Source: Peptococcaceae bacterium UBA7702
GTDB lineage: Bacteria; Bacillota; Dehalobacteriia; UBA7702
Direction of reading: 5' to 3'
Assembly (NCBI GenBank): GCA_002482535.1
Contig: DLGE01000007.1
Coordinates: 184,424 to 248,423, forward strand
Length of the DNA: 64,000 bases
Shown: one piece after another, positions 8,513 through 16,395 of the stretch
Position numbering within the stretch: the first letter of the stretch is position 1
Layout: each line of letters begins with the position of its first letter
Translations under genes and position numbers: made by a program
The notes under the pieces: generated by a model
Told to the model about the DNA's origin: nothing
The model's database searches: none
What the model saw: the letters and a program-made list of their open reading frames with translations, nothing else

Positions 8513-8618
8513 CCTTTTTTTACGATTCCACTTTATCCCATATAGGCAAAAGTGATACGCTTTTTACAGACATACTGTTCCTGTTCTCCCTAAAAGGGTT
8601 TCTTCTCTCCTTGGCATA

Positions 8619-9323
8619 TTACGCTGAAATAACGTCCTTGCACAGTTTTCGCGCCAGATAGACGAAGGGCGTATCAAGGAGGGTGGTAAAAATATAGATC
8701 AGATACGTTGAGGAAATGATCGAAATCAAGGTTTGCAGGTCATATGTTCCCCAAAAGGCGGCCAAATTAAATAAAATAGAATTCATCAGCTGGGAAATCA
8801 GGGTCGCCACATTGTTTCTGAGCCATAAAAACCCCTTTTTGCTGTTGCTGAAACGCTCCGTAAGGGACCAAATCACGTGGTAAAGCTGGACGTCCAAAAG
8901 CTGTACGACAATATAGACGGAAATTCCCGCCAAAACCATGCGGGGCGTATGAGAAAAGACCTCTTGCAGCGCGGGAGAGAGGGCGCTGTTAACAGAGGGC
9001 TGATACCACATCCAGGTCTGAGAGATCACAAGGAAAAACAGAGAAGCGGCAATCCCGATATAGACGCCGCGCCGTGCCGCCTTTTTTCCCGCAGTTTCGC
9101 TCAAAATATCCGTGATCAAAAAAGTTGAGGCAAAGAGCACATTGCCCAAAGTCTGTTCCAGGCCAAAAGCAACCACAAGCAGCAATACTTCAATATTGGC
9201 GGTAATCGTCACCACCGCATTGAGGCAATAAAGCCCCGCATTACCAAATAAGCGATAAAAGAGGATGACGCTGCCGTAGATCAACAGCACAGAAATGAGC
9301 AGCAAAAGTTCATTGATTCCCAT
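8619..9323 (-). CDS. Queuosine-precursor transporter (VUT/YhhQ family)
   Basis: A 234-residue membrane protein with about six hydrophobic helices. Conserved features of the YhhQ/QPTR family are FASTFLITDILSETAGKKAARRGVYIG and VYIVVQLLDVQLYHVIW. Members import preQ0/preQ1 or queuine for tRNA modification. The gene is preceded by a hairpin-pseudoknot leader that resembles a preQ1 riboswitch with its own terminator, which agrees with this substrate. It is a single-gene unit with an AGGAAG ribosome site. Confidence 0.87.
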   Translation of the reverse strand: MGINELLLLISVLLIYGSVILFYRLFGNAGLYCLNAVVTITANIEVLLLVVAFGLEQTLGNVLFASTFLITDILSETAGKKAARRGVYIGIAASLFFLVISQTWMWYQPSVNSALSPALQEVFSHTPRMVLAGISVYIVVQLLDVQLYHVIWSLTERFSNSKKGFLWLRNNVATLISQLMNSILFNLAAFWGTYDLQTLISIISSTYLIYIFTTLLDTPFVYLARKLCKDVISA

Positions 9324-9352
9324 GATTTCTTCCTATCTTCCTTCCCGGCAAT

Positions 9353-9448
9353 AAAAAAACGCCCGCCATGGACGTGAAAAAAATATATAGTGTCAAACTA
9401 TACAGGAAAGTCCATAGTTTTGGTACGGCAGGATGGTTTCGAACTGCC
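9353..9448 (-). promoter_or_regulatory. Candidate preQ1-I-type riboswitch with terminator
   Basis: On the minus strand, stem GGCAG/CTGCC (9427-9448) encloses a loop ending in CCAT, followed by the tail TACCAAAACTATGGA (9411-9425), whose ATGG can pair with the loop CCAT. An A-rich H-type pseudoknot of this layout defines the preQ1-I class. CTATGGAC in the tail can alternatively pair with GTCCATGG, which is the 5' half of a terminator (CGTCC/GGGCG plus seven T, 9353-9374). Ligand binding would free the terminator and shut off the transporter. The class assignment rests on architecture and gene context, not on a covariance search. Confidence 0.6.
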
Positions 9449-9565
9449 TATAGCATTTTTCTATCTGCCATTATAAACGAAAAAATACAAAAATGCAATA
9501 AAATATTTGCTGGCAGGAAGTGCCGTTTTATGTTATATTAAACAAAAAGAAGGGAGCCTATGCTT

Positions 9566-10402
9566 ATGCTGCACATCGGTTGTCATCTCTCAGCCTCCAA
9601 AGGCTATTACCATATGGGCAAAACCGCGTTGGAACTGGGGGGCGATACCTTCCAGTTTTTCACCAGAAATCCCCGGGGAAGCAAAGCAAAAGCCATCGAC
9701 GAAAAGGACGTGGCCAAATTTAACGCCCTGGCCAAAGAGAATCATTTTCCCTGCATTTTAGCGCATGCGCCGTATACGCTGAACGCCTGTTCCGATAAGG
9801 CGCAAACCCGCGAATTTGCTTGGGAAACCATGGCTGACGATTTGAAACGCATGGAATATACCCCCCATAACCTCTATAATTTTCACCCCGGTTCCCATGT
9901 GGGACAAGGGGTTGAACAGGGCATCGCCTACATTGCCGCCATGCTCAATGAGCTTATGACAAAGGATCAAACCACCACCGTACTGCTGGAAACCATGGCG
10001 GGGAAAGGCAGCGAAGTAGGCAGCACTTTTGAGGAGTTGAAAGCCATCATCGATGAAACCAAACGCGATGAGAAACTCGGCGTTTGCCTTGATACCTGCC
10101 ACATTTTTGACGGCGGTTACGACATTGTCCACGACCTCGACGGCGTGATCCGGGAATTTGACCGCGTCATCGGCTTGGATCGCCTAAAAGCCATCCATAT
10201 CAACGACAGCAAAAACGAGGCGGAAAGCCATAAAGACCGCCATGAAAAAATCGGCGACGGTCACATCGGCCTCGATACCTTCACCCGTATCATCAATCAT
10301 CCGGATTTGAGGCATCTGCCCTTTTATTTGGAAACCCCCAATGAGCTGGACGGCTACGCCCAGGAAATCGCCCTTTTGAAATCCCTCTATCAGGAATCCT
10401 GA
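9566..10402 (+). CDS. nfo: Deoxyribonuclease IV (apurinic/apyrimidinic endonuclease)
   Basis: A 278-residue TIM-barrel AP endonuclease that cuts 5' to abasic sites in base-excision repair. The family's metal-ligand segments are all present: IGCHLSASKG, NFHPGSHVG, LLETMAGKGSEVG, VCLDTCHIFDGGYD, IHINDSKN and the C-terminal FYLETPNE. The usual length is about 280 residues. GGGAG lies nine bases before ATG 9566; an in-frame ATG two codons earlier is too close to it. The gene is alone on the plus strand and ends at a strong bidirectional hairpin shared with mtbB. Confidence 0.95.
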   Translation: MLHIGCHLSASKGYYHMGKTALELGGDTFQFFTRNPRGSKAKAIDEKDVAKFNALAKENHFPCILAHAPYTLNACSDKAQTREFAWETMADDLKRMEYTPHNLYNFHPGSHVGQGVEQGIAYIAAMLNELMTKDQTTTVLLETMAGKGSEVGSTFEELKAIIDETKRDEKLGVCLDTCHIFDGGYDIVHDLDGVIREFDRVIGLDRLKAIHINDSKNEAESHKDRHEKIGDGHIGLDTFTRIINHPDLRHLPFYLETPNELDGYAQEIALLKSLYQES

Positions 10403-10420
10403 ATCTTGAATTCCAATATA

Positions 10421-10468
10421 AACAGAAAATGCTGCGAAACACCTGTTTCGCAGCATTCTCTGTTTTTT
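10421..10468. terminator. Bidirectional terminator between nfo and mtbB
   Basis: A long hairpin with arms AATGCTGCGAAAC / GTTTCGCAGCATT, flanked by AACAGA and TCTGTTTTTT. It serves the converging nfo and mtbB genes. Confidence 0.88.
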
Positions 10469-10482
10469 AAGAAGGTATTCCA

Positions 10483-11874
10483 TTAATTTAAGCCGGCGCG
10501 TTTCTTAAAACGCTCCACACTGTTGATGGGCAGATCAAGGATTTCCGCGATGCGCATCTTCACTTCCATGTTGATGGGAACATTATCGGTGGGCTGCATC
10601 ATGCCAAGCCCGTGCTTTTCCCGTAATTCCGCCATCATCAGGGGATCGGCCAGATCTTCCACGGGAACTCCCAATTTTTCCGCCACATAGGCCTTGGCCC
10701 GATCAATTTTATAGCCCTTTGCCAGCTGTACCCTTAGCACCATATCTCCGGTGCTGCGGATGCCGCACATACCGACAGCAAGCTCGTGGGCGGCTTCCAT
10801 GCCAACGGGATCGCCCACGCCAATCTACAAGCCGTCTACATGGGCGATTTCCACCAGGGCTTTATCAATTCTGGAAACCGCGTCAATGGGGGCGTTGCCG
10901 GTCATCGGCACAGCGCATACTCCCATGCCCACATTGGCATGAACCGGGATTTCCGCCACCTCAGTACAGGCCTTTAGGAACGTGCAGACCCTCGCCAAAT
11001 TCCAGGGCAAGCTTTCACTGGTATTCGTATTGACCACGGCGCCAAAGATCGTGGCGCCGGCTTTTTGCGCCAGTTTTACCTGATCATGGGGATAAAGTCC
11101 GGCCAGACGAACACCGTTGTATTCCAGTTTCCCGTGCATACCGAGGACAAATTCCCCGGCCATACCCATTTCCACACCGAGATCAGGATGCTTCTTACGG
11201 ATGATTTCCACGGCTTTCAAAGCGGCCAGCAGATCGGCGTCGCCGGAGGCGCCGCAGGTATCAAAATTCATCCCGTCAGCCCCCACCTCGTACATCCCGT
11301 CAGCCACATAAACAATATCCCGCACCGCGTGTTCCACGGCTTCTTCCTGGGCTGCCCAGGCTTCCTGGAGCTTGCCCAAAGGCAGCAGTTCCGCCCAGTT
11401 ATCCACAGGGCCGTCGGGCTTCGTATAGAAGCCGAGATTGGGCATACCGCCGTATAACAGCGGAATCACGGTATTATAGAGGGCCAGTTGCATCTGGGCC
11501 GCTTCCGCGTGCATCACGGATTTCACCGCTTTATAGCAATAATCAAGATGGCCGAAATCCACGGAATCACTGCCCCAGCCTTTTTCGTGTACCTGGGTGT
11601 TCACCACCCGGTCAACGGCAATATTGGCGTCAAATCCAAGCTTGAAACCGCCGGCATCGGAGGTGGTGACGATTTCCCGGCCCCGCTCCACCCCGACCAT
11701 ACTGCCTTTCATCGTGATGATTTCAAAAAGGGCGTCCTTTTCTTCCTCACTAAGAGCCGGGATTTCCCCGCGCTCTACAGCATCGGCAACGCCGGCTTCC
11801 ATATCGGCGCGGATTTCACTTTCCGTCAGTTCCACGGTATAGCCGTCGCCCATACGAGTGATATATTTTGCCAT
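10483..11874 (-). CDS. mtbB: Dimethylamine:corrinoid methyltransferase with in-frame amber codon (pyrrolysine)
   Basis: Methyltransferase that moves a methyl group from dimethylamine to the corrinoid protein encoded just upstream. The reading frame is 463 codons if TAG at 10825-10827 is read through. The first 349 residues (MAKYITRMGDGYTVELTESEI..., FDTCGASGDADLLAALKAVEII, MGMAGEFVLGMHGKLEYNGVRLAGL) and the last 113 (IGVGDPVGMEAAHELAVGMCGIRSTGD..., FKKRAGLN) both match MtbB and are joined as HVDGL-TAG-IGVGDP. Methanosarcina MtbB carries pyrrolysine at about residue 356 of 467; here it is residue 350. A gene caller would split this into two frames. The second part would need an unsupported internal GTG. 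AAAGGAAG precedes the start. Confidence 0.93.
10825..10827 (-). other. In-frame UAG codon read as pyrrolysine
   Basis: Single amber codon between GTAGACGGCTTG and ATTGGCGTGGGC within mtbB. Coding similarity to MtbB continues without shift on both sides, and the position matches the known pyrrolysine site of the family. Confidence 0.9.
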
Positions 11875-11895
11875 AGCTTGTTCTTCCTTTCCGCT

Positions 11896-12543
11896 TTAAT
11901 GCAGCAATTGCAGTACTTTAACAACAGCTTCCGCAGCGTCTTCGCCATAGGCGTCGGCGCCGATGCGGTCAGCCCAGCGCTGCGTCGCCGGAGCGCCCCC
12001 CACCATGGTTTTGTATTTTTCCCTAAGGCCCTTGGCGGCCAAAGCGTCCTCCAGCTCTCTTTGTTGATTCAGGGTTGTCGTCAGCAGGGCGGAAGTACCG
12101 ATAATATCGGCGTTATGGGCTTCCGCCGCGGCGATGATTTCCTCTACGGAAACGTCACGGCCAAGATCGATGACTTCGACACCCTGGGTCTTAATGAGAG
12201 AAATCACGATCCCTTTGCCGATATCATGAACGTCCCCCTGAACGGTGGCGATGACCATCACGCCTTTTTTCTCACCGGTGCTACCCTTTTTGGCCATGGC
12301 GGCTTCGATGACTCCCGTCACTTCCTGCATACATTCGGCAGTCAGCATCAGTTCCGGCAAGAACACTTTGCCTTTGCTGAACAGTTCGCCGACTTCGCGA
12401 ATACCGGCGGAAAAGCCGTCGGACAAAACCGTCACCAAGTCCACGTTTTCCGCCACGGCTTTGTTGGCCGCGGCAAGGGCCGCAGCCCGGTCACAATGGA
12501 TCATGGATTCTTTTGCTTCCAGGATAATTGCTTCTAAGGACAT
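11896..12543 (-). CDS. mtbC: Methylamine-type corrinoid protein
   Basis: A 215-residue cobalamin-binding methyl carrier. The N-terminal helical cap (~1-90) is followed by a Rossmann B12 domain with GDVHDIGKGI, where His106 is the lower cobalt ligand, then the downstream segment SALLTTT and the C-terminal VGGAPATQRWADRIGADAYGEDA. It accepts the methyl group from MtbB and passes it to a CoM- or tetrahydrofolate-dependent methyltransferase that is not in this window. It is the first gene after a sigma-54 promoter, lies 21 bases before mtbB, and has an AGGAGG site. The MtbC name follows from the partner; MtmC and MttC are close homologues. Confidence 0.9.
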   Translation of the reverse strand: MSLEAIILEAKESMIHCDRAAALAAANKAVAENVDLVTVLSDGFSAGIREVGELFSKGKVFLPELMLTAECMQEVTGVIEAAMAKKGSTGEKKGVMVIATVQGDVHDIGKGIVISLIKTQGVEVIDLGRDVSVEEIIAAAEAHNADIIGTSALLTTTLNQQRELEDALAAKGLREKYKTMVGGAPATQRWADRIGADAYGEDAAEAVVKVLQLLH

Positions 12544-12582
12544 TGCTTTTGCCTCCTATTGTTATTTTCTACCTCATGTAAA

Positions 12583-12598
12583 TGCAAGAACCGTGCCA
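12583..12598 (-). promoter_or_regulatory. Sigma-54 (-24/-12) promoter of mtbCB
   Basis: Minus-strand TGGCACG, four bases, then TTGCA: an exact match to the sigma-54 consensus, about 40 bases before the mtbC start. It lies directly downstream of a gene for a sigma-54 activator. Confidence 0.9.
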
Positions 12599-12613
12599 GC
12601 CGGCAAAAACTAT

Positions 12614-12658
12614 AAAAAAAACGCGAACCCCAAAAGAATGGGGGTTCACGCTTTTTTA
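12614..12658 (-). terminator. Terminator of the sigma-54 activator gene
   Basis: Hairpin GCGTGAACCCCC / GGGGTTCGCG followed by eight T residues on the minus strand. It separates the activator gene from the mtbC promoter. Confidence 0.85.
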
Positions 12659-12672
12659 TTTTGGTTTTCAGG

Positions 12673-12709
12673 TGTTACATAGTGTAATATACATGTTACG
12701 CAATGTTAC
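12673..12709. promoter_or_regulatory. Candidate enhancer (UAS) for the sigma-54 activator
   Basis: Three copies of TGTTAC (12673, 12694, 12704), the first within an inverted pair TTACA-TAG-TGTAA. They lie 75-125 bases upstream of the -24/-12 promoter, the usual distance for enhancer-binding protein sites, and adjoin the activator's stop codon. Confidence 0.5.
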
Positions 12710-12716
12710 GATATTG

Positions 12717-14594
12717 TCACACGGAATACTTTTTCAATTTCCGATAAAACGCCGTACGGGAAATGCCCATGGCATCGGCGGCGGCGCTCACATTGCCGTC
12801 ATACATGGCCAAGAGCCGCTGCATTTCAATTTTTTCCGCTTCTTCTTTGCGGCGCTTCCCTTCTTTGCGCTGGTCGGCAAGGGTCAGCACCGCGGTATTC
12901 TCCTCGGGGGGCGCGTCATGATAAACATATTCCCTTCGTCCCTGGATGTGTTTGGGCAAATCTTCCACGGTAATGGCATCGCCGTGGCACATAAAAAAAG
13001 TGCGTTCCGTAATGTTTTGCAGTTCCCGGACATTACCCGGCCAATCGTACTCAATCAACCTTCGGTAAACCGTCCCCTGCACTGTAAGGTGTTTATCGCT
13101 GTGGCAGAGCTTCTTCAGAAAATGATCAAAAAGCACCGGAATATCCTCTTTTCTGCTGCGCAGTGCTGGGATTTCCAGGGTAATGACGTTCAGGCGGTAG
13201 TAAAGGTCCTGGCGAAAACTGCCGGAGACGATTTCCTGATAGAGGTTTTTATTCGTTGCGCAGATAATGCGCACATCCACGGGGATCAGTTTCTCACCGC
13301 CTACCCGTTGCACCGCCCGCTCCTGAATCACGCGGAGCAGCGATATTTGCTGTTCAAGGGGCATATCGCCGATTTCGTCCAAAAAAATCGTGCCGCCGTT
13401 GGCGATTTCAAATTTTCCCGGTTTGCCGCCTTTTTTGGCGCCGGTGAAAGCGCCCTCCACATAGCCGAACAGCTCACTGGCAATGAGGTCTCTCGGAATG
13501 GAACCGCAGTTAATGGCTACAAAAGGACCGCTTCTGCGAGGGGAGGCGTTATGGATCGATTGGGCGAAGAGCTCTTTGCCGGTACCGCTTTCCCCTTCGA
13601 TGATCACCGTGCCGTCGTGACCGGCAATCTTTTTGGCGATGCTGATCAGCTCTTTCATCCTGCCGCTCTCGCCGATGATATCAGAAAACCGTACTTTTGC
13701 CTGATTGCCACTGATCTTTGAAATCAGCCGACTGACTTCCGCCACGGTGCGCAGGATCAATAAGCCGTAGGGATTGCCCTGGTCATCGGCGAAAGCCACC
13801 CCCGAAGCGAGACAGTGAATCTCTTCCTCGGGACGTTCAAAAACAATCTCAATATCTTCAAAATTCTTTTTTTCTTTTAAAAGCCGATCAAAATAGGAGC
13901 CCTTCTTCTGCCGCTGACCGCGGATGTAGGATGCGATCTGATCTTCGATCACAGACCAAACAGGGTCTTTGCCGTAATTTAAAATATGCACATCATCGCT
14001 GCAATCGAAGGAAACAACGCATTCAGAGATGCAGTTTAAAGTGGAGCGCAAGTAATCGTTGGCCCGCTCCAATCTCTGATTGGCTTTGTTCAGCTCCAGG
14101 TTTCTGCGCTGAATCTGCTCTTCCAAACCGTCTTGCACGAATTCCGCCAGATCAACGGCTTCCTTATAACCGGTGATGTCGCGACAGACATCCTGATATT
14201 CCAGGACCTTGCCGTTTTCATCAAAGAAGGCATGACCGAAGAACTCCACCCACACGGCTTTCCCATCGCTGCGCAGGGCACGGCAGAGATAGTGATAGGA
14301 GGGTTGCTCCGGCGAAAGGTAGCGCAGAATATCGACGATTTTTTCCCGATCTTGGTCATAGACGAAACGCATGGTATCGGTGTGGAGAACATCTTCTCGC
14401 TTCACTTGATAAAAATCGCAAAAGGTTTTGTTGACGTAAGTCAGGGTATTGTCGGGAAGACTGCGTTCCACGGACTCACTGAGACAGTCGAGAATACCGT
14501 TAAGCTGCGCCTCACTTTTTTCCAGCGCCGCGATACGCTCATTTGCCACCTTGAGCCTTGCTTCGGTATCAAAAAGCTGTTTTTTGAGATCCAT
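12717..14594 (-). CDS. PAS-containing sigma-54-dependent transcriptional activator
   Basis: A cytoplasmic enhancer-binding protein of 625 residues. A short coiled coil (1-35) precedes a PAS domain (about 35-150, YVNKTFCDFYQVKREDV, YQDVCRDITGYKEA). A second PAS-like region (about 190-300) follows, then the AAA+ domain with Walker A GESGTGKE, the sigma-54 contact loop GAFTGA and Walker B GGTIFLDEIGDM, and a Fis-type helix-turn-helix at the end (AAADAMGISRTAFYRKLKKY). Start 14594 follows GAGGTGAGAATC. A consensus sigma-54 promoter begins about 120 bases downstream, before mtbC, so it most likely activates methylamine genes. The signal sensed is unknown. Confidence 0.92.
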   Translation of the reverse strand: MDLKKQLFDTEARLKVANERIAALEKSEAQLNGILDCLSESVERSLPDNTLTYVNKTFCDFYQVKREDVLHTDTMRFVYDQDREKIVDILRYLSPEQPSYHYLCRALRSDGKAVWVEFFGHAFFDENGKVLEYQDVCRDITGYKEAVDLAEFVQDGLEEQIQRRNLELNKANQRLERANDYLRSTLNCISECVVSFDCSDDVHILNYGKDPVWSVIEDQIASYIRGQRQKKGSYFDRLLKEKKNFEDIEIVFERPEEEIHCLASGVAFADDQGNPYGLLILRTVAEVSRLISKISGNQAKVRFSDIIGESGRMKELISIAKKIAGHDGTVIIEGESGTGKELFAQSIHNASPRRSGPFVAINCGSIPRDLIASELFGYVEGAFTGAKKGGKPGKFEIANGGTIFLDEIGDMPLEQQISLLRVIQERAVQRVGGEKLIPVDVRIICATNKNLYQEIVSGSFRQDLYYRLNVITLEIPALRSRKEDIPVLFDHFLKKLCHSDKHLTVQGTVYRRLIEYDWPGNVRELQNITERTFFMCHGDAITVEDLPKHIQGRREYVYHDAPPEENTAVLTLADQRKEGKRRKEEAEKIEMQRLLAMYDGNVSAAADAMGISRTAFYRKLKKYSV

Positions 14595-14622
14595 GATTCT
14601 CACCTCAACTCAAGGCTACCAC

Positions 14623-14643
14623 GGTTGACAACTGTTGTCAACC
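14623..14643. promoter_or_regulatory. Perfect palindrome, candidate operator upstream of the activator gene
   Basis: Arms GGTTGACAA and TTGTCAACC flank CTG, 29 bases upstream of the activator start. The 9-base arms are perfect and lie where a repressor or the activator itself could control the promoter. Confidence 0.45.
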
Positions 14644-14667
14644 ATTGACATAAGGAAGAAAAAGATA

Positions 14668-14690
14668 GAGTCCCTTGTAAAAAGGGACTC
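14668..14690 (-). terminator. Terminator of the cobalamin-capture gene block
   Basis: Arms GAGTCCC and GGGACTC, followed on the minus strand by a T-rich tract, 50 bases after the last DUF4430 gene. Confidence 0.7.
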
Positions 14691-14738
14691 TTATATACTT
14701 TCTATTCTATATTATCTGAATTATCTGAATTATTTGAA

Positions 14739-15287
14739 TTATTTTAGATCTTCGCCATTATCACAGGTATAGCGCCATTCGATGACGTCGCCGGCCCCCA
14801 CGCGATAATTGGCGCAGCCGTAGTTGGGACTCCAGTCATTGACGAAATATTCCCAGCCGGAAAGTTCACCGCAATCGAATTCGTAGAGGTTGGCGATGCC
14901 CTCCACATAACCGCCGCCGTAGGCGGGGGAATCTTCATATTCCATCTGAATTTTATGTTCTTTCGTCACTGCCAGCAAAACGTCAAGGACTGTATCGCCT
15001 TCGTCAAAAGAACATGTCGTCGTCTCGAGGATGATGCCGTCTGCCGGCAGGATCTCCCTTTTGGCGCTGGCAAGAAGGTCCATATTTTCCGTAACCGTGA
15101 CACATTCGATCTTGACGGTACAGGCACCGCTACCGTTGCCGCTTTCAGCCGTGCTGCCGTCGCCTTTATCAAGATACTGGTTGGCCTTTTCCGTGGAAGT
15201 TGTGGCGCAACCCGTAAGCGTGGCGACCGCCATGATCATCAGGAATATCCACGGTATGGTTTTTCGCAAAAAATGATGCTGCATCAA
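14739..15287 (-). CDS. DUF4430 lipoprotein, second cassette
   Basis: A 182-residue exported lipoprotein with lipobox LTGC (about 24-27), a short Gly/Ser-rich linker and one DUF4430 domain (about 80-180, ILPADGIILETTTCSFDEGDTVLDVLLAVTK, YVEGIANLYEFDCGELSGWEYFVND). DUF4430 is the fold of the C-terminal beta domain of intrinsic factor and transcobalamin, which clamps cobalamin. The gene directly follows an alpha/alpha-toroid lipoprotein, the counterpart of those proteins' alpha domain. It is a close paralogue of the DUF4430 lipoprotein at 17560-18321 but has a much shorter linker. Cobalamin binding is inferred from domain and context. Confidence 0.82.
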   Translation of the reverse strand: MMQHHFLRKTIPWIFLMIMAVATLTGCATTSTEKANQYLDKGDGSTAESGNGSGACTVKIECVTVTENMDLLASAKREILPADGIILETTTCSFDEGDTVLDVLLAVTKEHKIQMEYEDSPAYGGGYVEGIANLYEFDCGELSGWEYFVNDWSPNYGCANYRVGAGDVIEWRYTCDNGEDLK

Positions 15288-15306
15288 AAACGCCTCTCTT
15301 TTTTCA

Positions 15307-16389
15307 TCACTTGTACTGTTTCACCGCGTCGTATAGATCATAATATACCCTGCCCCAAGACGGCACGGAAGCGGAAAGTTCCTCGTCTGTCAGTTGTTTG
15401 GCCGCCTTGAGAGCGACCGCCAGCGTTTTGTCCGCAGGATTTTCCGCGGCCAAGGCTTCCCCGGCGGTCATCAGATCCCGCAACTTCTCCCCGTTGACGC
15501 CGCAACGGATCCAAGCCATATCCTCGCTCTTATATAGCACCTGATAAAGGTCGACAAATTCAAGATAATACTGGCTGTTATAGTAGGAACTGACGTTTTC
15601 TTCACCGTTCATCAGATTATCGTACATCATCGCCAAAGGATCTTCTCCCAGCCAGGGTTCATCCTTCGTTACATCGTAGCCGGACAAACCGGCGTCGGTC
15701 AAGGCCGTCAGGCCCGTCACCACACAACCGGCGGAGATGCCGGTAGACCCCATGGTGCCGGAAGCGAGATCCTCGCTGATCACGCTGATGTAGCCGTCGA
15801 TGGCGGCGGCGATTCGCTCACGGTAAGCGGGTTCAGCCATATAACGCTCCAGGGCTACTGCGGCCCAGCCACCAATATCCGGGCCCATGGACACCGTTTC
15901 CAACTGCTTACAGCAGTAATCCACATAAGCAGCCTCGGTTTCCGCCGACATAGGTGCGCCGGCGGCCTGTAAGGCCAAAAAATAAAAAACGGGGATGGCA
16001 AAACCGCCGCTCACTTCGGCAGCGGCTAAGTCACTCACGAGATCTTCCCCTTGATAATCATAGGGGTTTTCTCCCATCATAATCAAACCGAGGACAACGG
16101 CGCCTTGCTGCTCACTGTTTTCAGCGGAGAGATCAAAGGTATAGGAACCGTCTTGAATCTCATCGCCAAAAACAGCATAAGCCGCGGAAATTCCCCAAAA
16201 ATCAGCCAAATCGGTGTGTTTTTGGTAATGGGCCACAGCGTCTTCGTAGGCGGTAACAACCCGCTGGTCAGCACCGGGGATCGTCTCCGTAGACGGTCCG
16301 CCGCAACCACTGAAAACCATGGCGGCAAGGACCAGCAGGACCGCCAAAAATCGACTTTTTATTTTGATCATATCAACATCAACCCACAA
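15307..16389 (-). CDS. Alpha/alpha-toroid lipoprotein, second cassette
   Basis: A 360-residue exported lipoprotein (lipobox FSGC) with a helical repeat domain of the terpenoid-cyclase/prenyltransferase toroid type. Repeated units such as ISAGCVVTGLTALTDAGLSGYDV, GPDIGGWAAVALERYM and GGFAIPVFYFLALQAAG show this. It is paralogous to the N-terminal ~370 residues of the SLH protein at 18342-20015. In mammalian cobalamin carriers the same alpha6/alpha6 fold pairs with a DUF4430-like domain; here the partner is encoded 19 bases downstream. The first ATG and one at 16371 are both possible starts and no strong ribosome site decides. The cobalamin role is inferred. Confidence 0.8.
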   Translation of the reverse strand: MWVDVDMIKIKSRFLAVLLVLAAMVFSGCGGPSTETIPGADQRVVTAYEDAVAHYQKHTDLADFWGISAAYAVFGDEIQDGSYTFDLSAENSEQQGAVVLGLIMMGENPYDYQGEDLVSDLAAAEVSGGFAIPVFYFLALQAAGAPMSAETEAAYVDYCCKQLETVSMGPDIGGWAAVALERYMAEPAYRERIAAAIDGYISVISEDLASGTMGSTGISAGCVVTGLTALTDAGLSGYDVTKDEPWLGEDPLAMMYDNLMNGEENVSSYYNSQYYLEFVDLYQVLYKSEDMAWIRCGVNGEKLRDLMTAGEALAAENPADKTLAVALKAAKQLTDEELSASVPSWGRVYYDLYDAVKQYK

Positions 16390-16395
16390 AGGAAT

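Noticed and set aside
9411..9450. tRNA-like segment (TTCGAAACC followed by ACCA)
   Set aside because: No cloverleaf can be folded; the stem and tail fit a riboswitch pseudoknot better.
10825..10827. mtbB as a nonsense-mutated pseudogene
   Set aside because: Similarity continues in the same frame on both sides, the stop is TAG at the family's pyrrolysine position, and the operon has an intact promoter, partner gene and activator.
12582..13721. Plus-strand open frame of 379 codons
   Set aside because: It is the antisense of the AAA+ and Fis domains of the activator, which are unmistakable on the minus strand.
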